Part shown: piece after piece, positions 23,996 through 31,719 of the stretch | How the letters are laid out: the number at the start of each line of letters is the position of its first letter | Numbering within the stretch: position 1 is the first letter of the stretch | NCBI GenBank assembly: GCA_942491525.1 | Contig: CALOBW010000020.1 | Span: forward strand, 1-64,000 | Source: CAYWBU01 sp942491525 | GTDB taxonomy: Bacteria; Desulfobacterota; Desulfomonilia; UBA1062 | Length of the DNA stretch: 64,000 nt | Reading direction: 5' to 3' | Translations under genes and position numbers: made by a program | The notes under the pieces: generated by a model | What the model was told of the DNA's origin: nothing | The model's input: only the letters and a program-made list of their open reading frames with translations | The model's database searches: none

Positions 23996-24040
23996 ACAAA
24001 AAAATTTATGCATAACAGCATAGAGAGGGACGCTTAATTA

Positions 24041-24670
24041 ATGGATAACAATGCTCAAACCAACACCCCCCTTGCGCCTATGAGTCAACGCATCATCGAC
24101 TATGCGCTTGAAATTATCGCGACCAACGGCTTCGACAAGCTGACCATGCGCCGACTGGCCGCCAAGATGGGAACATCCGCCCCCAACATCTACAACTACT
24201 ACGCCAGCAAGAATGAACTATACTCAGCCATCCGGGTACGGGCCTTCGAAATCCTGGCCAACGCCTTCACCGAGACCTACCGCAAGCACAACGACCCCGA
24301 ACTGCGTCTGAGGGCCATTATCGAAGCCTACCTGAATGTGGGCATCAGCCATAAACACTACTATGAGACAATCTACAACCGCCCCCTGACCTACCAGGCC
24401 GGCGGCAGCGAATTCTATCGCCAGAACCTCAACCGCGAACATGAAATTGCCAAGAAACTGCCGCAACAGGCCCATCAGGTTCTCAAGGAAGTTGCAGAAC
24501 AGAAAGGTTCAGATCTGAGCGATGAAGCGCTGCGCCTCAAAACGATCCAGATGTGGAGCCTGCTGCACGGCATGATTCAGCTGCACAACACCGAGAGCCT
24601 CAACAACCTCTCCGGCAACGATCTGGCCGACTTCAACGCCCTGATCGACGACTTTATCAACAACCTCTAG
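24041..24670 (+). CDS. TetR-family transcriptional regulator 1
   Basis: A 209-residue regulator. The N-terminal TetR helix-turn-helix covers about residues 14-62 (IIDYALEIIATNGFDKLTMR, then MGTSAPNIYNYYASKNELY). The C-terminal ligand domain is of the all-helical type with an aromatic-rich region (HKHYYETIYNRPLTY). The gene is divergent from the class II aldolase but 280 bp away from the shared operator, which better matches the sites around the other TetR gene. Its own target may be the acyl-CoA ligase, a chemoreceptor or the aldolase; the sequence does not decide this. Confidence 0.85.
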   Translation: MDNNAQTNTPLAPMSQRIIDYALEIIATNGFDKLTMRRLAAKMGTSAPNIYNYYASKNELYSAIRVRAFEILANAFTETYRKHNDPELRLRAIIEAYLNVGISHKHYYETIYNRPLTYQAGGSEFYRQNLNREHEIAKKLPQQAHQVLKEVAEQKGSDLSDEALRLKTIQMWSLLHGMIQLHNTESLNNLSGNDLADFNALIDDFINNL

Positions 24671-24675
24671 AAATC

Positions 24676-24879
24676 TCAGACTTTTCCCTGTCCAACCAGA
24701 CGGGCAAAATGCTCAAATGAGCGATCAAACGTCTTCTCGGCTTCGGCCGAGAAGAAGCAGCCCGGCAGCTGCCGCTTGGCCAGATGCTTGCTCACGCAGT
24801 CACAGCAGACGCCCCGCAATGAACAGCCCATGGAACTGCAGGTGCAGTTTTCAAGATTTTCGTTCCTCTTACAATCCAT
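24676..24879 (-). CDS. Small cysteine-rich protein, DUF6485-like
   Basis: A 67-residue protein beginning MDCKRNENLENCTC. Seven cysteines in the first half (C..C.C...C....CC.C pattern) suggest a zinc or iron-sulfur site; the rest holds LPGCFF and EKTFDRSFEHFA. This arrangement matches the DUF6485 family of small Cys-rich proteins in anaerobes, whose function is unknown. The start at 24879 follows GAGGAGATAGGT; the frame remains open to 24915 but that ATG has no ribosome binding site. It converges with the TetR gene, ending 5 bp after it. Confidence 0.75.
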   Translation of the reverse strand: MDCKRNENLENCTCSSMGCSLRGVCCDCVSKHLAKRQLPGCFFSAEAEKTFDRSFEHFARLVGQGKV

Positions 24880-24994
24880 ACCTATCTCCTCACAAGTGCA
24901 CCGATTGTGATACATCCACGGGCAAAACTCAAGCCCATCTGGACCAGACTGTCCGCCGGATTAATATTTAGAGGATCCCAAACAGGAGAGCGCA

Positions 24995-26632
24995 ATGAAA
25001 CTAAAAAATAAAGTCATGCTGCTGGCTCTTGGAGCAATCACTCTAACCACCATCATCATCCTGAGCACAATCATTGTTGAACTGAACCGCAAAAACACCA
25101 TCGATATCGAGATCTACCGTGAATCGATGATGGAAGATGTCAAACAGGCCCTGACCAGCAATGTCGAGATTGTCCACAGCTACATCCAACACGCCTACAG
25201 CATCGACTCCTCCGCCGCCCAACAGGCCGCCATCCTGGACCGCATCAAAAGCATGCGCTACGATGAGGGCGTCGGCTACTTCTGGATCAATGATATGGGC
25301 AGCCCAATCCCCAGCATGGTAATGCATGCCACAGTGCCATCGCTGGACGGCAAACTGCTCAACAACCCCAGCTACAACGTAGCCATGGGGCAGAACAAAA
25401 ACCTCTTTACGGCCGCTGTTGAAGTCTGCGAAAAAGAGGGAGCGGGCTTCGTCGACTATCTCTGGCCCAAACCGAGCCAAGAGGGACTGACCCAGGACCA
25501 GCCCAAGCTGAGCTATGTCAAACTGTTCAAACCCCTCAACTGGGTTATCGGCACCGGCGTCTATATTGACGATATCGAGGCCCGCCTGGCCGCATTCACC
25601 AGCAAGAGCCGCCAGGCCACCAACAAGCTGATCAGACAGAATATCATCAATGCAGTTGTGATCCTGATCGTACTGGCACTGAGCGTCAAATATATCTTTG
25701 GCCGCACCATGCGCACAGTTGACGAGCTGGCCGCCATGAGCGACGACCTGGCTTCCGGCGAAGGCGACCTGACGCGGCGCATCAACATCAGCGGCAAAGA
25801 TGACATTGCCAGGCTCTCCGACAACATGGACACCTTCCTGGCCAAGATCGACGCCGCCATGGGCAGAGTCAAGAACATCTCCGGCGACGTGATGGCAGCG
25901 TCCAGTTCACTGTCGGGCGCCAGCACCCAGTTCGCCGAAACAACCCAGGATATGGCCAGCTCCCTGGAGCAGACCGCCGCAACCATGGAGCAGATAACCT
26001 CATCTGTCCAGGAAAACGCCAACACCTCGACAGTTGTCGCCGAAGAGATCACCACCATCGCCCAGGAGGCCGAGTCGGGCTCCAGGCTGCTCGGAGAGAT
26101 GAAGGACGCCATGACCTCCGTCAACACATCTTCAGATAAGATCGAAGAGATTGTGGGAGTCGTGAACCAGATCGCCTTCCAGACCAACCTGCTGGCCCTG
26201 AATGCCTCGGTTGAAGCCGCCCGCGCCGGCGAACACGGCAAGGGCTTCGCAGTGGTGGCCGGCGAAGTGCGGGATCTGGCAACCCGCAGCGCCGAAGCTG
26301 TGGCCGAGATCACCCAGATTGTGGCTGAGAACAAGGGCAACATGAATCGGGCCAACACACTTTCAGAACAGACCATCGGCATCCTGCTGCAGGTCACATC
26401 CAAAATCCAGGAGGCCAGCCACTCGGTTGCCACCATCGTGGCCAGCACCCAGGAACAATCAGGCGCAATCCAGCAGCTCAACGGCGGCATAACCCAGATC
26501 GACAGCGCCTCCCAGGGCAACTCCCACCTGCTTGAAACTTTGAGCGAATCCGCCGAGAGTCTGGTCAAGATATCACAGGAGCTCCAGCAGCGGGTCGACC
26601 AGTTCAAAGTTTCACAAGAGCAGGCCGGCTAG
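24995..26632 (+). CDS. Methyl-accepting chemotaxis protein with Cache sensor
   Basis: A 545-residue chemoreceptor. The first membrane helix spans about 7-28. A single-Cache (sCache_2 type) periplasmic sensor follows, with the typical IKSMRYDEGVGYFWINDMGS motif, MVMHATVPSLDGK and KLFKPLNWVIGTGVYIDDI. The second membrane helix is near 215-233. HAMP and the signalling coiled coil come next, with the tip FQTNLLALNASVEAARAGEH. sCache_2 domains commonly bind small carboxylates such as short-chain organic acids, so an organic-acid sensor is a reasonable guess. Its signalling domain is clearly related to that of the receptor at 21261 but the sensor domain is different. Confidence 0.93.
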   Translation: MKLKNKVMLLALGAITLTTIIILSTIIVELNRKNTIDIEIYRESMMEDVKQALTSNVEIVHSYIQHAYSIDSSAAQQAAILDRIKSMRYDEGVGYFWINDMGSPIPSMVMHATVPSLDGKLLNNPSYNVAMGQNKNLFTAAVEVCEKEGAGFVDYLWPKPSQEGLTQDQPKLSYVKLFKPLNWVIGTGVYIDDIEARLAAFTSKSRQATNKLIRQNIINAVVILIVLALSVKYIFGRTMRTVDELAAMSDDLASGEGDLTRRINISGKDDIARLSDNMDTFLAKIDAAMGRVKNISGDVMAASSSLSGASTQFAETTQDMASSLEQTAATMEQITSSVQENANTSTVVAEEITTIAQEAESGSRLLGEMKDAMTSVNTSSDKIEEIVGVVNQIAFQTNLLALNASVEAARAGEHGKGFAVVAGEVRDLATRSAEAVAEITQIVAENKGNMNRANTLSEQTIGILLQVTSKIQEASHSVATIVASTQEQSGAIQQLNGGITQIDSASQGNSHLLETLSESAESLVKISQELQQRVDQFKVSQEQAG

Positions 26633-26680
26633 CGCTTTCAGCCGACCAGAGTGCCGCCGCCTGCAAATCTATATTTCTCA

Positions 26681-26708
26681 CCCGCGCTTGTATTGCATTT
26701 TGCGCGGG
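26681..26708 (+). terminator. Hairpin after chemoreceptor 2
   Basis: CCCGCGC (26681-26687) and GCGCGGG (26702-26708) form a stem with a 14-nt loop, then TTAACTTT. It lies between the chemoreceptor and the lipoprotein gene. Confidence 0.55.
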
Positions 26709-26761
26709 TTAACTTTCCAATAATGCCCCAGGGCTAATTCAATTAAATTAGGAGGTCCAAT

Positions 26762-28741
26762 ATGCAAAAGATCTACACAGTTGCACTCTGCATTTTCAGC
26801 ATGCTCTTCGTCGGCTGCAGCAAAGATGACGATCCCCTCATTTTTCTGCCAAGCAAGGCCACCAGCCTGGGAGTAGACCAACTACAGCTGCAACAGCAGC
26901 TGGCCGATGACGATCTGGTTCTGCTCAAGGATGTCACCATCAATGGCGACACGGGCTATCTCTACAAATTCACCAAGGACGGCAAAGACCTGACGGACAA
27001 GAACGGCAACCCCAAGCGCTGCCTGGTACTGAGCGGCGCCCCCCACTCCTTGGGCTACCAGGCCGCCTACCTGCTGCCCGGCAACGCCGACACAGAAGAC
27101 GGCAACCAGGGCACCTACGAGATGCTCTCGGCCTTCATCAAGAAGATCGGCCTGGAGCAGTTCAGCACCTTCGGTCTCAACGTGCCCTACGGGACCCCGG
27201 AGGGCGAAGCTGCCTGGGAGAAGCTCTTCAGCCTGATGGACATCTACGGCAAATTTGCCCAGCAGTATATCCCGGACTACATGCAACAGGAGATGCAGGG
27301 CATTGTTGACGGCCTGCACGCCTACGCCGACGACAACCTGCAGCGCGACCCTGAACTGGCCAAATTTAAGGAGATCGGATTCAGGCATGTGCTGGCGTTG
27401 AATCAGGGCGTTGACAGCACCTACTACCTGCTGGCCGCCCTGCTCCACAAAGTTCCCACCGACGGCTGGGATGAACCCCAGACCTCCCACAAGCTGGCCA
27501 CCAGCCTCTTCATCGACATCATTGGAATCAGCCTGGGTCTCGGCCAAGATGAGGCCGCCCTGAAACTCGGCGAGCTCAAATTTGACCAGCAGAAGCTGAT
27601 GGAGAACTTCAGGGCCGGCTGCAACGAGCTGGCCGTGACCGGCGCTGCGACCCGCAGGGGCGAAACCTTCCACGGCCGCGACTTCATGTTCGGCACCGCC
27701 GACATCTACCAGGACGCCTCCGTGGTGATGGTCTATCTGCCGGATGACGAGGGCAGCCTGCCCTTCATCACCACCGACGCCCCCGGCTTTGTGGGCCACG
27801 CCTCGGGGCTTAACAGCCAGGGACTCTCGGTGGGCGTCGACATCAGCCAGGCCGGCGGCTACGGCAAGGACCCCGGCGTGGGCTGCCTGCTGATCAACCG
27901 GGCCATGCTGCAGAAGGCCGCCAACATCGACCAGGCCATCCAGGTGACCAAAGCGATCACCCGCGGCGTGCCCTGGATCTACTTTGTGGCCGATGATGAT
28001 TCACCGCAATACGGCAACAGCGCCGTGCTGGAGTGCGCCCGCAGCGATCATATGGACGGCGGCCGCGCCTTCCGGGGCTACGAGACCCTTGACGAGCTGC
28101 GCCAGCAGCGCTTCGCCTATGCCATCAGCCAGCTGCCGCCAAGCGACATCCCGGATGACGGCATCGTGGTGCGTAGCGCCAAGTGGCAATATCCGGCCGG
28201 ACTCGAGCACCTGCCGACCATTGATCCTGAATCATGGGGCGACCACCCGAGTTGGGATTTTGACTTGCTGCCCTACTTCCCGCGCCAGACCGAAGCCTGG
28301 GACGATGTCTGCGTGGCCACCAACCACTTCATCACCCCCGAAATGCGCTTCTCCCAGCTCTACTGGGCCGTGCAGCTGCTCTACGGCATCGGACCGCTGC
28401 AGGAATCCATGTGGCGCTACGACTTTGCCTGCAAGATCATCAAGGAGACCTATGGAGATATCACATTCTGGTCCGACCCAGATGACCTGCGCCCCGGCTA
28501 CGGCTCTGCCGGCTGGCTGATCGACTACCTCAACCCCAACTGGGAGAACAGTGAGGGCGTCAAGATCAACAGCTGGTTCTACTGCTCGGAAGACCCCAGC
28601 GCAGAGGATCTGATCAATGCCCAGGTCCAGGGACACCACGCCGTTTTCAACAACAGCAGCGGCGAAATGAAGGCCCTCTTCGGCTACATGCAGGATCCCT
28701 GGGTCGGACTCAACATCAAGGAGCTGACCTCAACTCCGTAG
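26762..28741 (+). CDS. Lipoprotein of the C45 / linear amide hydrolase type
   Basis: A 659-residue protein with a lipoprotein signal (MQKIYTVALCIFSMLFVGC, lipid-modified Cys19). It is probably anchored in the outer membrane. The catalytic part resembles N-terminal-nucleophile amidases of the peptidase C45 / phospholipase B-like group: candidate nucleophile Cys287 in RAGCNELAVTGAATRRG, then ETFHGRDFMF (GRD/N-type motif near 304), PFITTDAPGFVGHASGLN, and GLSVGVDIS. These enzymes hydrolyse acyl-amides, bile salts or lipid acyl groups. In family members cleavage just before the Cys exposes the nucleophile; the ~285-residue N-terminal part would then be a prodomain or partner chain. The substrate is unknown. 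GGAGG upstream supports the start. Confidence 0.75.
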   Translation: MQKIYTVALCIFSMLFVGCSKDDDPLIFLPSKATSLGVDQLQLQQQLADDDLVLLKDVTINGDTGYLYKFTKDGKDLTDKNGNPKRCLVLSGAPHSLGYQAAYLLPGNADTEDGNQGTYEMLSAFIKKIGLEQFSTFGLNVPYGTPEGEAAWEKLFSLMDIYGKFAQQYIPDYMQQEMQGIVDGLHAYADDNLQRDPELAKFKEIGFRHVLALNQGVDSTYYLLAALLHKVPTDGWDEPQTSHKLATSLFIDIIGISLGLGQDEAALKLGELKFDQQKLMENFRAGCNELAVTGAATRRGETFHGRDFMFGTADIYQDASVVMVYLPDDEGSLPFITTDAPGFVGHASGLNSQGLSVGVDISQAGGYGKDPGVGCLLINRAMLQKAANIDQAIQVTKAITRGVPWIYFVADDDSPQYGNSAVLECARSDHMDGGRAFRGYETLDELRQQRFAYAISQLPPSDIPDDGIVVRSAKWQYPAGLEHLPTIDPESWGDHPSWDFDLLPYFPRQTEAWDDVCVATNHFITPEMRFSQLYWAVQLLYGIGPLQESMWRYDFACKIIKETYGDITFWSDPDDLRPGYGSAGWLIDYLNPNWENSEGVKINSWFYCSEDPSAEDLINAQVQGHHAVFNNSSGEMKALFGYMQDPWVGLNIKELTSTP

Positions 28742-28742
28742 T

Positions 28743-29258
28743 TCAGGGGCGGGCTCGCCCGCCCCTCTCCCTGATTGTTGCAATCCAGCGCCCCAGCATC
28801 TCCTCCAGATTCTCGGGAGTGATGGGCTTACCCAGGAAATCATCCATACCGGCCTCAATGCAGGCCTGGCGGTCGGCATAGGTAACATTGGCAGTCATGG
28901 CGATAATGACCAGCTCATCATACCCGGCCCGCCGCAGCTGACGGGTGGCCTCAAAACCATCCAGGCCGGGCATCTGACAATCCATCAGAATTATATCGTA
29001 ATCCCTCCGACTGACGGCATCGAGCACATCCAGACCGCTCGCAGCCAGATCCGGCTCAATCCCCAGACGGCCAATCAATTTCTCAGCCACCAGACGGTTG
29101 ACCGGATTATCTTCAGCCAGCAAGACCGCCGGCCTGCCCTGTGTGTCCAAAACAACCTCCCCAATCAGATGCTGAAATAGTAAGCCGCGACACCCCAAAA
29201 GCAAATGCGCAAGGAGGATCACCCCTTGCGCATCAGATATATTATTTGACAGGTTCAT
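28743..29258 (-). CDS. Orphan response-regulator receiver domain, possibly a remnant
   Basis: A 171-residue ORF whose residues ~42-165 are a receiver domain: VLLAEDNPVN (acidic pair), phospho-acceptor Asp in IILMDCQMPGLDG, MTAN and FLGKPI (conserved Lys). DxQMPxxDG and the QACIEAGMDDFLGKP block are typical of receivers at the C terminus of hybrid histidine kinases, yet no kinase domain precedes it. The first ~40 residues are unremarkable and the ATG at 29258 lies inside a perfect inverted repeat with no clear ribosome binding site. It may be the surviving tail of a hybrid kinase or a stand-alone CheY-like protein. Confidence 0.6.
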   Translation of the reverse strand: MNLSNNISDAQGVILLAHLLLGCRGLLFQHLIGEVVLDTQGRPAVLLAEDNPVNRLVAEKLIGRLGIEPDLAASGLDVLDAVSRRDYDIILMDCQMPGLDGFEATRQLRRAGYDELVIIAMTANVTYADRQACIEAGMDDFLGKPITPENLEEMLGRWIATIRERGGRARP

Positions 29259-29280
29259 ATTGAAAGGTAATATGAACCTG
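29250..29280. repeat. Perfect 12-bp inverted repeat
   Basis: CAGGTTCATATT (29250-29261) and AATATGAACCTG (29269-29280) surround a 7-nt loop. It overlaps the putative start of the receiver ORF and could be an operator, a mRNA hairpin, or evidence that the ORF start is wrong. Confidence 0.75.
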
Positions 29281-29286
29281 CATAGT

Positions 29287-29400
29287 TAAGCGGCGAGTGA
29301 ACCTTAAAGATTTAAACCCTTAAGGCTGTCATGCAGGAGGGACGTTCCGCTTAGCCGGGGGTGCTCAAGCCCCCGGTTATGACACTCGCCACTCGCCACT
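29287..29400. other. Highly structured spacer after the MFS gene
   Basis: Nested inverted repeats lie here: TAAGCGG (29287-29293) with CCGCTTA (29347-29353), GGCGAGTG (from 29292) with CACTCGCC (29383-29390), and a strong CCGGGGG/CCCCCGG hairpin near 29356-29377. It probably ends the kinase-EEP-MFS transcript. There is no T-run. Confidence 0.5.
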
Positions 29401-30671
29401 TACGCTTCAATCACCGCAATCTCCTCATCACTGCCGTCATTCTTAATCACATGACCATCCTGGATAATCAGCGGCGACTCCTTAAGCATTGTAGCCCCCA
29501 GAACAACAACGAAGACCATCATCACCAGAAAGGCGATCATGAAGGGGGTCATGGAACCATCCTCCAAGCGGAACATATCCATCATATAGATGAATGCCAG
29601 ACCGGAGATCTGCCCAACCAGCAGGATGATACCCTGAGAGGTGGACTCGGGAGCCGGATAGCTGATCTCGGCACCGTACTGGAAGCCGATGGGACCAGCG
29701 GCCATGATGAAGAAGCCCATAAAGAAGGCTGAGACAGCCACACCCCAGAAACTGGTCAGGAAGGTCAGACCAACCATGCCGGGCAGCATTCCCAACATAC
29801 AGATAATCAGATAGGGCTTACGCTTGCGCTGCTTATCGGACATGATCGGCAGGATGATGGCGCCAACGATACCACCAACCATCAGGGCAGCGCCGATGTT
29901 ACCGGCGGCAATATAATCAAAACCGCGCGGCGCCAGTATCTGCTCAGTCCAGGTGGTGATGGCGTTAAAGATACCGAGACCGATGGTGAACATAACCAGC
30001 GTGACAACCATATCGCGCTGCTGGAACATATGCTTCAGACCGGCAAATACAGCGATACGCTCATCCGAGACAACGCTGCAGGGCGGCACGGCAGGCTTCT
30101 CCTTGCAGAAAACCACAAAGAGCAGCGCAATCACAACCGAGGCCACCGCAAAGATCTTCAGCATCCCGCTCATGCCGTACGCATCATAGAAGAGCGGCGT
30201 CAGAACCATGGCCAGCGCGATACCCACATACTGAGAGAGGGCGGCCAGTCCGGCGGCCATGCCGCGCTCAGCAACCGGGAACCAGTTGGCGCCGACCTTG
30301 GTCATGGCGTTCATGATAAAGGGCTGGGCAATTGCCAGACCGATATATGAGTAGAAGATCATCTGGTAGTCATTGGGGTACATGGCCTTCATGACCGCAA
30401 AAACCGCCATGATAATGGCACCAAATCCGACTCCAACTTTCAGACCGTAGGTATCAATCACATAGGATGCCGGGATACAGAAAACCACATAGAGGAACAT
30501 GTAGAGCATTGAGAGCGCACCAATCTTAAGCGGTGTGACACCGAAGATCTCAGCCGCCTCAGAGGTGATGGGCACAAAGTTAACCCAGTGCATCTCAATC
30601 ATGGCCATTGCCAAGGCAAATACAAACAGCACAACCCAGCGGTATCCGGAAACCTGACTCTTGTCTTCCAT
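29400..30671 (-). CDS. MFS transporter, FLVCR-like
   Basis: A 423-residue protein with about 12 transmembrane helices of the major facilitator superfamily. The first helix (YRWVVLFVFALAMAMIEMHW) carries the WxxF/VNF-like pattern of the FLVCR/DIRC2 branch. The loop after helix 2 (IDTYGLKVGVG) resembles motif A, and a charged central loop (SVVSDERIAVFAGLKHMFQQ) divides the halves. The start is set at 30671, where AAAGGGGAG precedes the ATG; the open frame to 30824 overlaps the upstream gene. It is the last gene of the FGGY kinase-EEP-MFS operon and is therefore the likely importer for the kinase substrate or exporter of a product. Confidence 0.85.
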   Translation of the reverse strand: MEDKSQVSGYRWVVLFVFALAMAMIEMHWVNFVPITSEAAEIFGVTPLKIGALSMLYMFLYVVFCIPASYVIDTYGLKVGVGFGAIIMAVFAVMKAMYPNDYQMIFYSYIGLAIAQPFIMNAMTKVGANWFPVAERGMAAGLAALSQYVGIALAMVLTPLFYDAYGMSGMLKIFAVASVVIALLFVVFCKEKPAVPPCSVVSDERIAVFAGLKHMFQQRDMVVTLVMFTIGLGIFNAITTWTEQILAPRGFDYIAAGNIGAALMVGGIVGAIILPIMSDKQRKRKPYLIICMLGMLPGMVGLTFLTSFWGVAVSAFFMGFFIMAAGPIGFQYGAEISYPAPESTSQGIILLVGQISGLAFIYMMDMFRLEDGSMTPFMIAFLVMMVFVVVLGATMLKESPLIIQDGHVIKNDGSDEEIAVIEA

Positions 30672-30707
30672 CAATAACTCCCCTTTTAAATTAAATAACC
30701 AAACCAT

Positions 30708-30727
30708 AGAACGAGCGCGCCCGTTCT
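30708..30727. other. Intercistronic inverted repeat between EEP and MFS genes
   Basis: AGAACG and CGTTCT arms enclose AGCGCGCC; the 20 bp are palindromic except for one pair. It lies in the 59-bp gap between the genes and may set differential mRNA stability. Confidence 0.5.
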
Positions 30728-30730
30728 TAA

Positions 30731-31717
30731 CTATAACTCCAGCTGCACGACAACGCCGTAATGGTCCGAAGCGTGCACCCCGGCATAGAGCTTGTCGCAG
30801 CAGAGCGCGGCACTTTTGATGCAATTTCTGTCCCCATTGAACAGAATGTGGTCAATGACCCGCGGCTCGCTCTCATCCGCAGTGTGCAGATGCTCATAGA
30901 GCGACTCCATCCTACCATCAATCTGATAGTGCTCCATCAGATTCAGGTTAGTGGACATATTCCAGGTGTAGCCGTCGTCGCGGCCGGCCACCTCATGGGC
31001 ATCCACAAAACCGGCCTCGCTGAGCATGCGCATCTCGGTCCAGTGCATCTCGGCATTGAAGTCGCCCATCAGCACCAACGGCGCAGCCACCGGCACCCTG
31101 CGCTGCAGGAACCTGACCGTCCGCCGGGCCTCGCCCAGTTTCCAGAGCTCATCGCGCTGCAGAAATTTCAGCGCCTGCTCCAGCTGCCCGGGCGGATAGT
31201 CCTTCGCCAGCTCATGGGCCTTATCGCGGGTCTGCTGATTGAGGATGGGGGATGCATGCCAATGGGTCTGGGCGATATAGAGCTCGCGGCCCTGAACTTC
31301 AATGGAGGCCAGCACCAGCTGCGTATGATCATAGGTGTGCCAGGAGAATAGATTGCGCACAATGCCCTCGCCGCCCAGGTGCTTGCGGCCGCGATACTTC
31401 AGCCTGAGGCCCCTGCGGGCCAGAATGGCGTCACCCTCGCGGAAGTTGACGGGAAGACCGCAGCGTCCCAGACGCACCCCCGAAGCTCCCATGTGATAGC
31501 AGTAGTCGTAATCCAGATCCCGGGCCAACCGTTCCAGGTAGTCCGGACAGGGGTTGGCCTCACTCAGGCCGATGACATCGGGCTGCTGTTCGCGGATCGA
31601 GGCGAGCAGCGCCTGATAGCGCGCCTCGCGCCTGGCGCGCGACTCATAGTACTTCATCTTGAACAGGCCCTTGTAGGTCAGACCCGACCAGACGTTGATG
31701 GTCATCAGCTTGAGCAT
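30731..31717 (-). CDS. Endonuclease/exonuclease/phosphatase-family hydrolase
   Basis: A 328-residue EEP-superfamily protein without a signal peptide. The metal/catalytic motifs appear in order: MTINVWSG (Asn), GLSEANPC (Glu), TQTHWH-like (His), MGDFNAEMHW (Asp/Asn) and ASDHYGVVVQ (Asp-His). EEP enzymes cleave phosphodiester or phosphomonoester bonds in nucleic acids, lipids or inositol phosphates; the substrate is not predictable. It begins 2 bp after the kinase stop codon. Being in an operon with an FGGY kinase and a transporter suggests a role in a phosphorylated metabolite's breakdown rather than in DNA repair. Confidence 0.82.
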   Translation of the reverse strand: MLKLMTINVWSGLTYKGLFKMKYYESRARREARYQALLASIREQQPDVIGLSEANPCPDYLERLARDLDYDYCYHMGASGVRLGRCGLPVNFREGDAILARRGLRLKYRGRKHLGGEGIVRNLFSWHTYDHTQLVLASIEVQGRELYIAQTHWHASPILNQQTRDKAHELAKDYPPGQLEQALKFLQRDELWKLGEARRTVRFLQRRVPVAAPLVLMGDFNAEMHWTEMRMLSEAGFVDAHEVAGRDDGYTWNMSTNLNLMEHYQIDGRMESLYEHLHTADESEPRVIDHILFNGDRNCIKSAALCCDKLYAGVHASDHYGVVVQLEL

Positions 31718-31719
31718 AT

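Larger units (their letters stand above)
23711..24040. other. Divergent regulatory spacer between aldolase and TetR gene
   Basis: This 330-bp region holds the aldolase promoter (23764-23792), the palindromic operator (23744-23759) and a possible promoter for the plus-strand TetR gene (23966-23995). The AT-rich middle has no recognisable gene. Confidence 0.6.

Noticed and set aside
23744..24041. Operator 1 as the binding site of the adjacent TetR gene at 24041
   Set aside because: The site lies 280 bp from that gene and matches the sites flanking the other TetR gene, one of which is directly at that gene's own promoter; regulator 2 is the simpler assignment, though not proven.
24676..24915. 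Longer start for the DUF6485-like protein
   Set aside because: Only ATG 24879 has a GAGGAG site at the right distance, and the family begins at MDCKRNEN.
25561..26607. 348-residue minus-strand ORF opposite chemoreceptor 2
   Set aside because: A shadow of the low-complexity, GC-biased signalling coiled coil; composition (Ser/Ala/Met runs) is not protein-like.
29287..29400. Integron attC site
   Set aside because: Inverted arms are present but the RYYYAAC/GTTRRRY core sites and an integrase or cassette layout are not.
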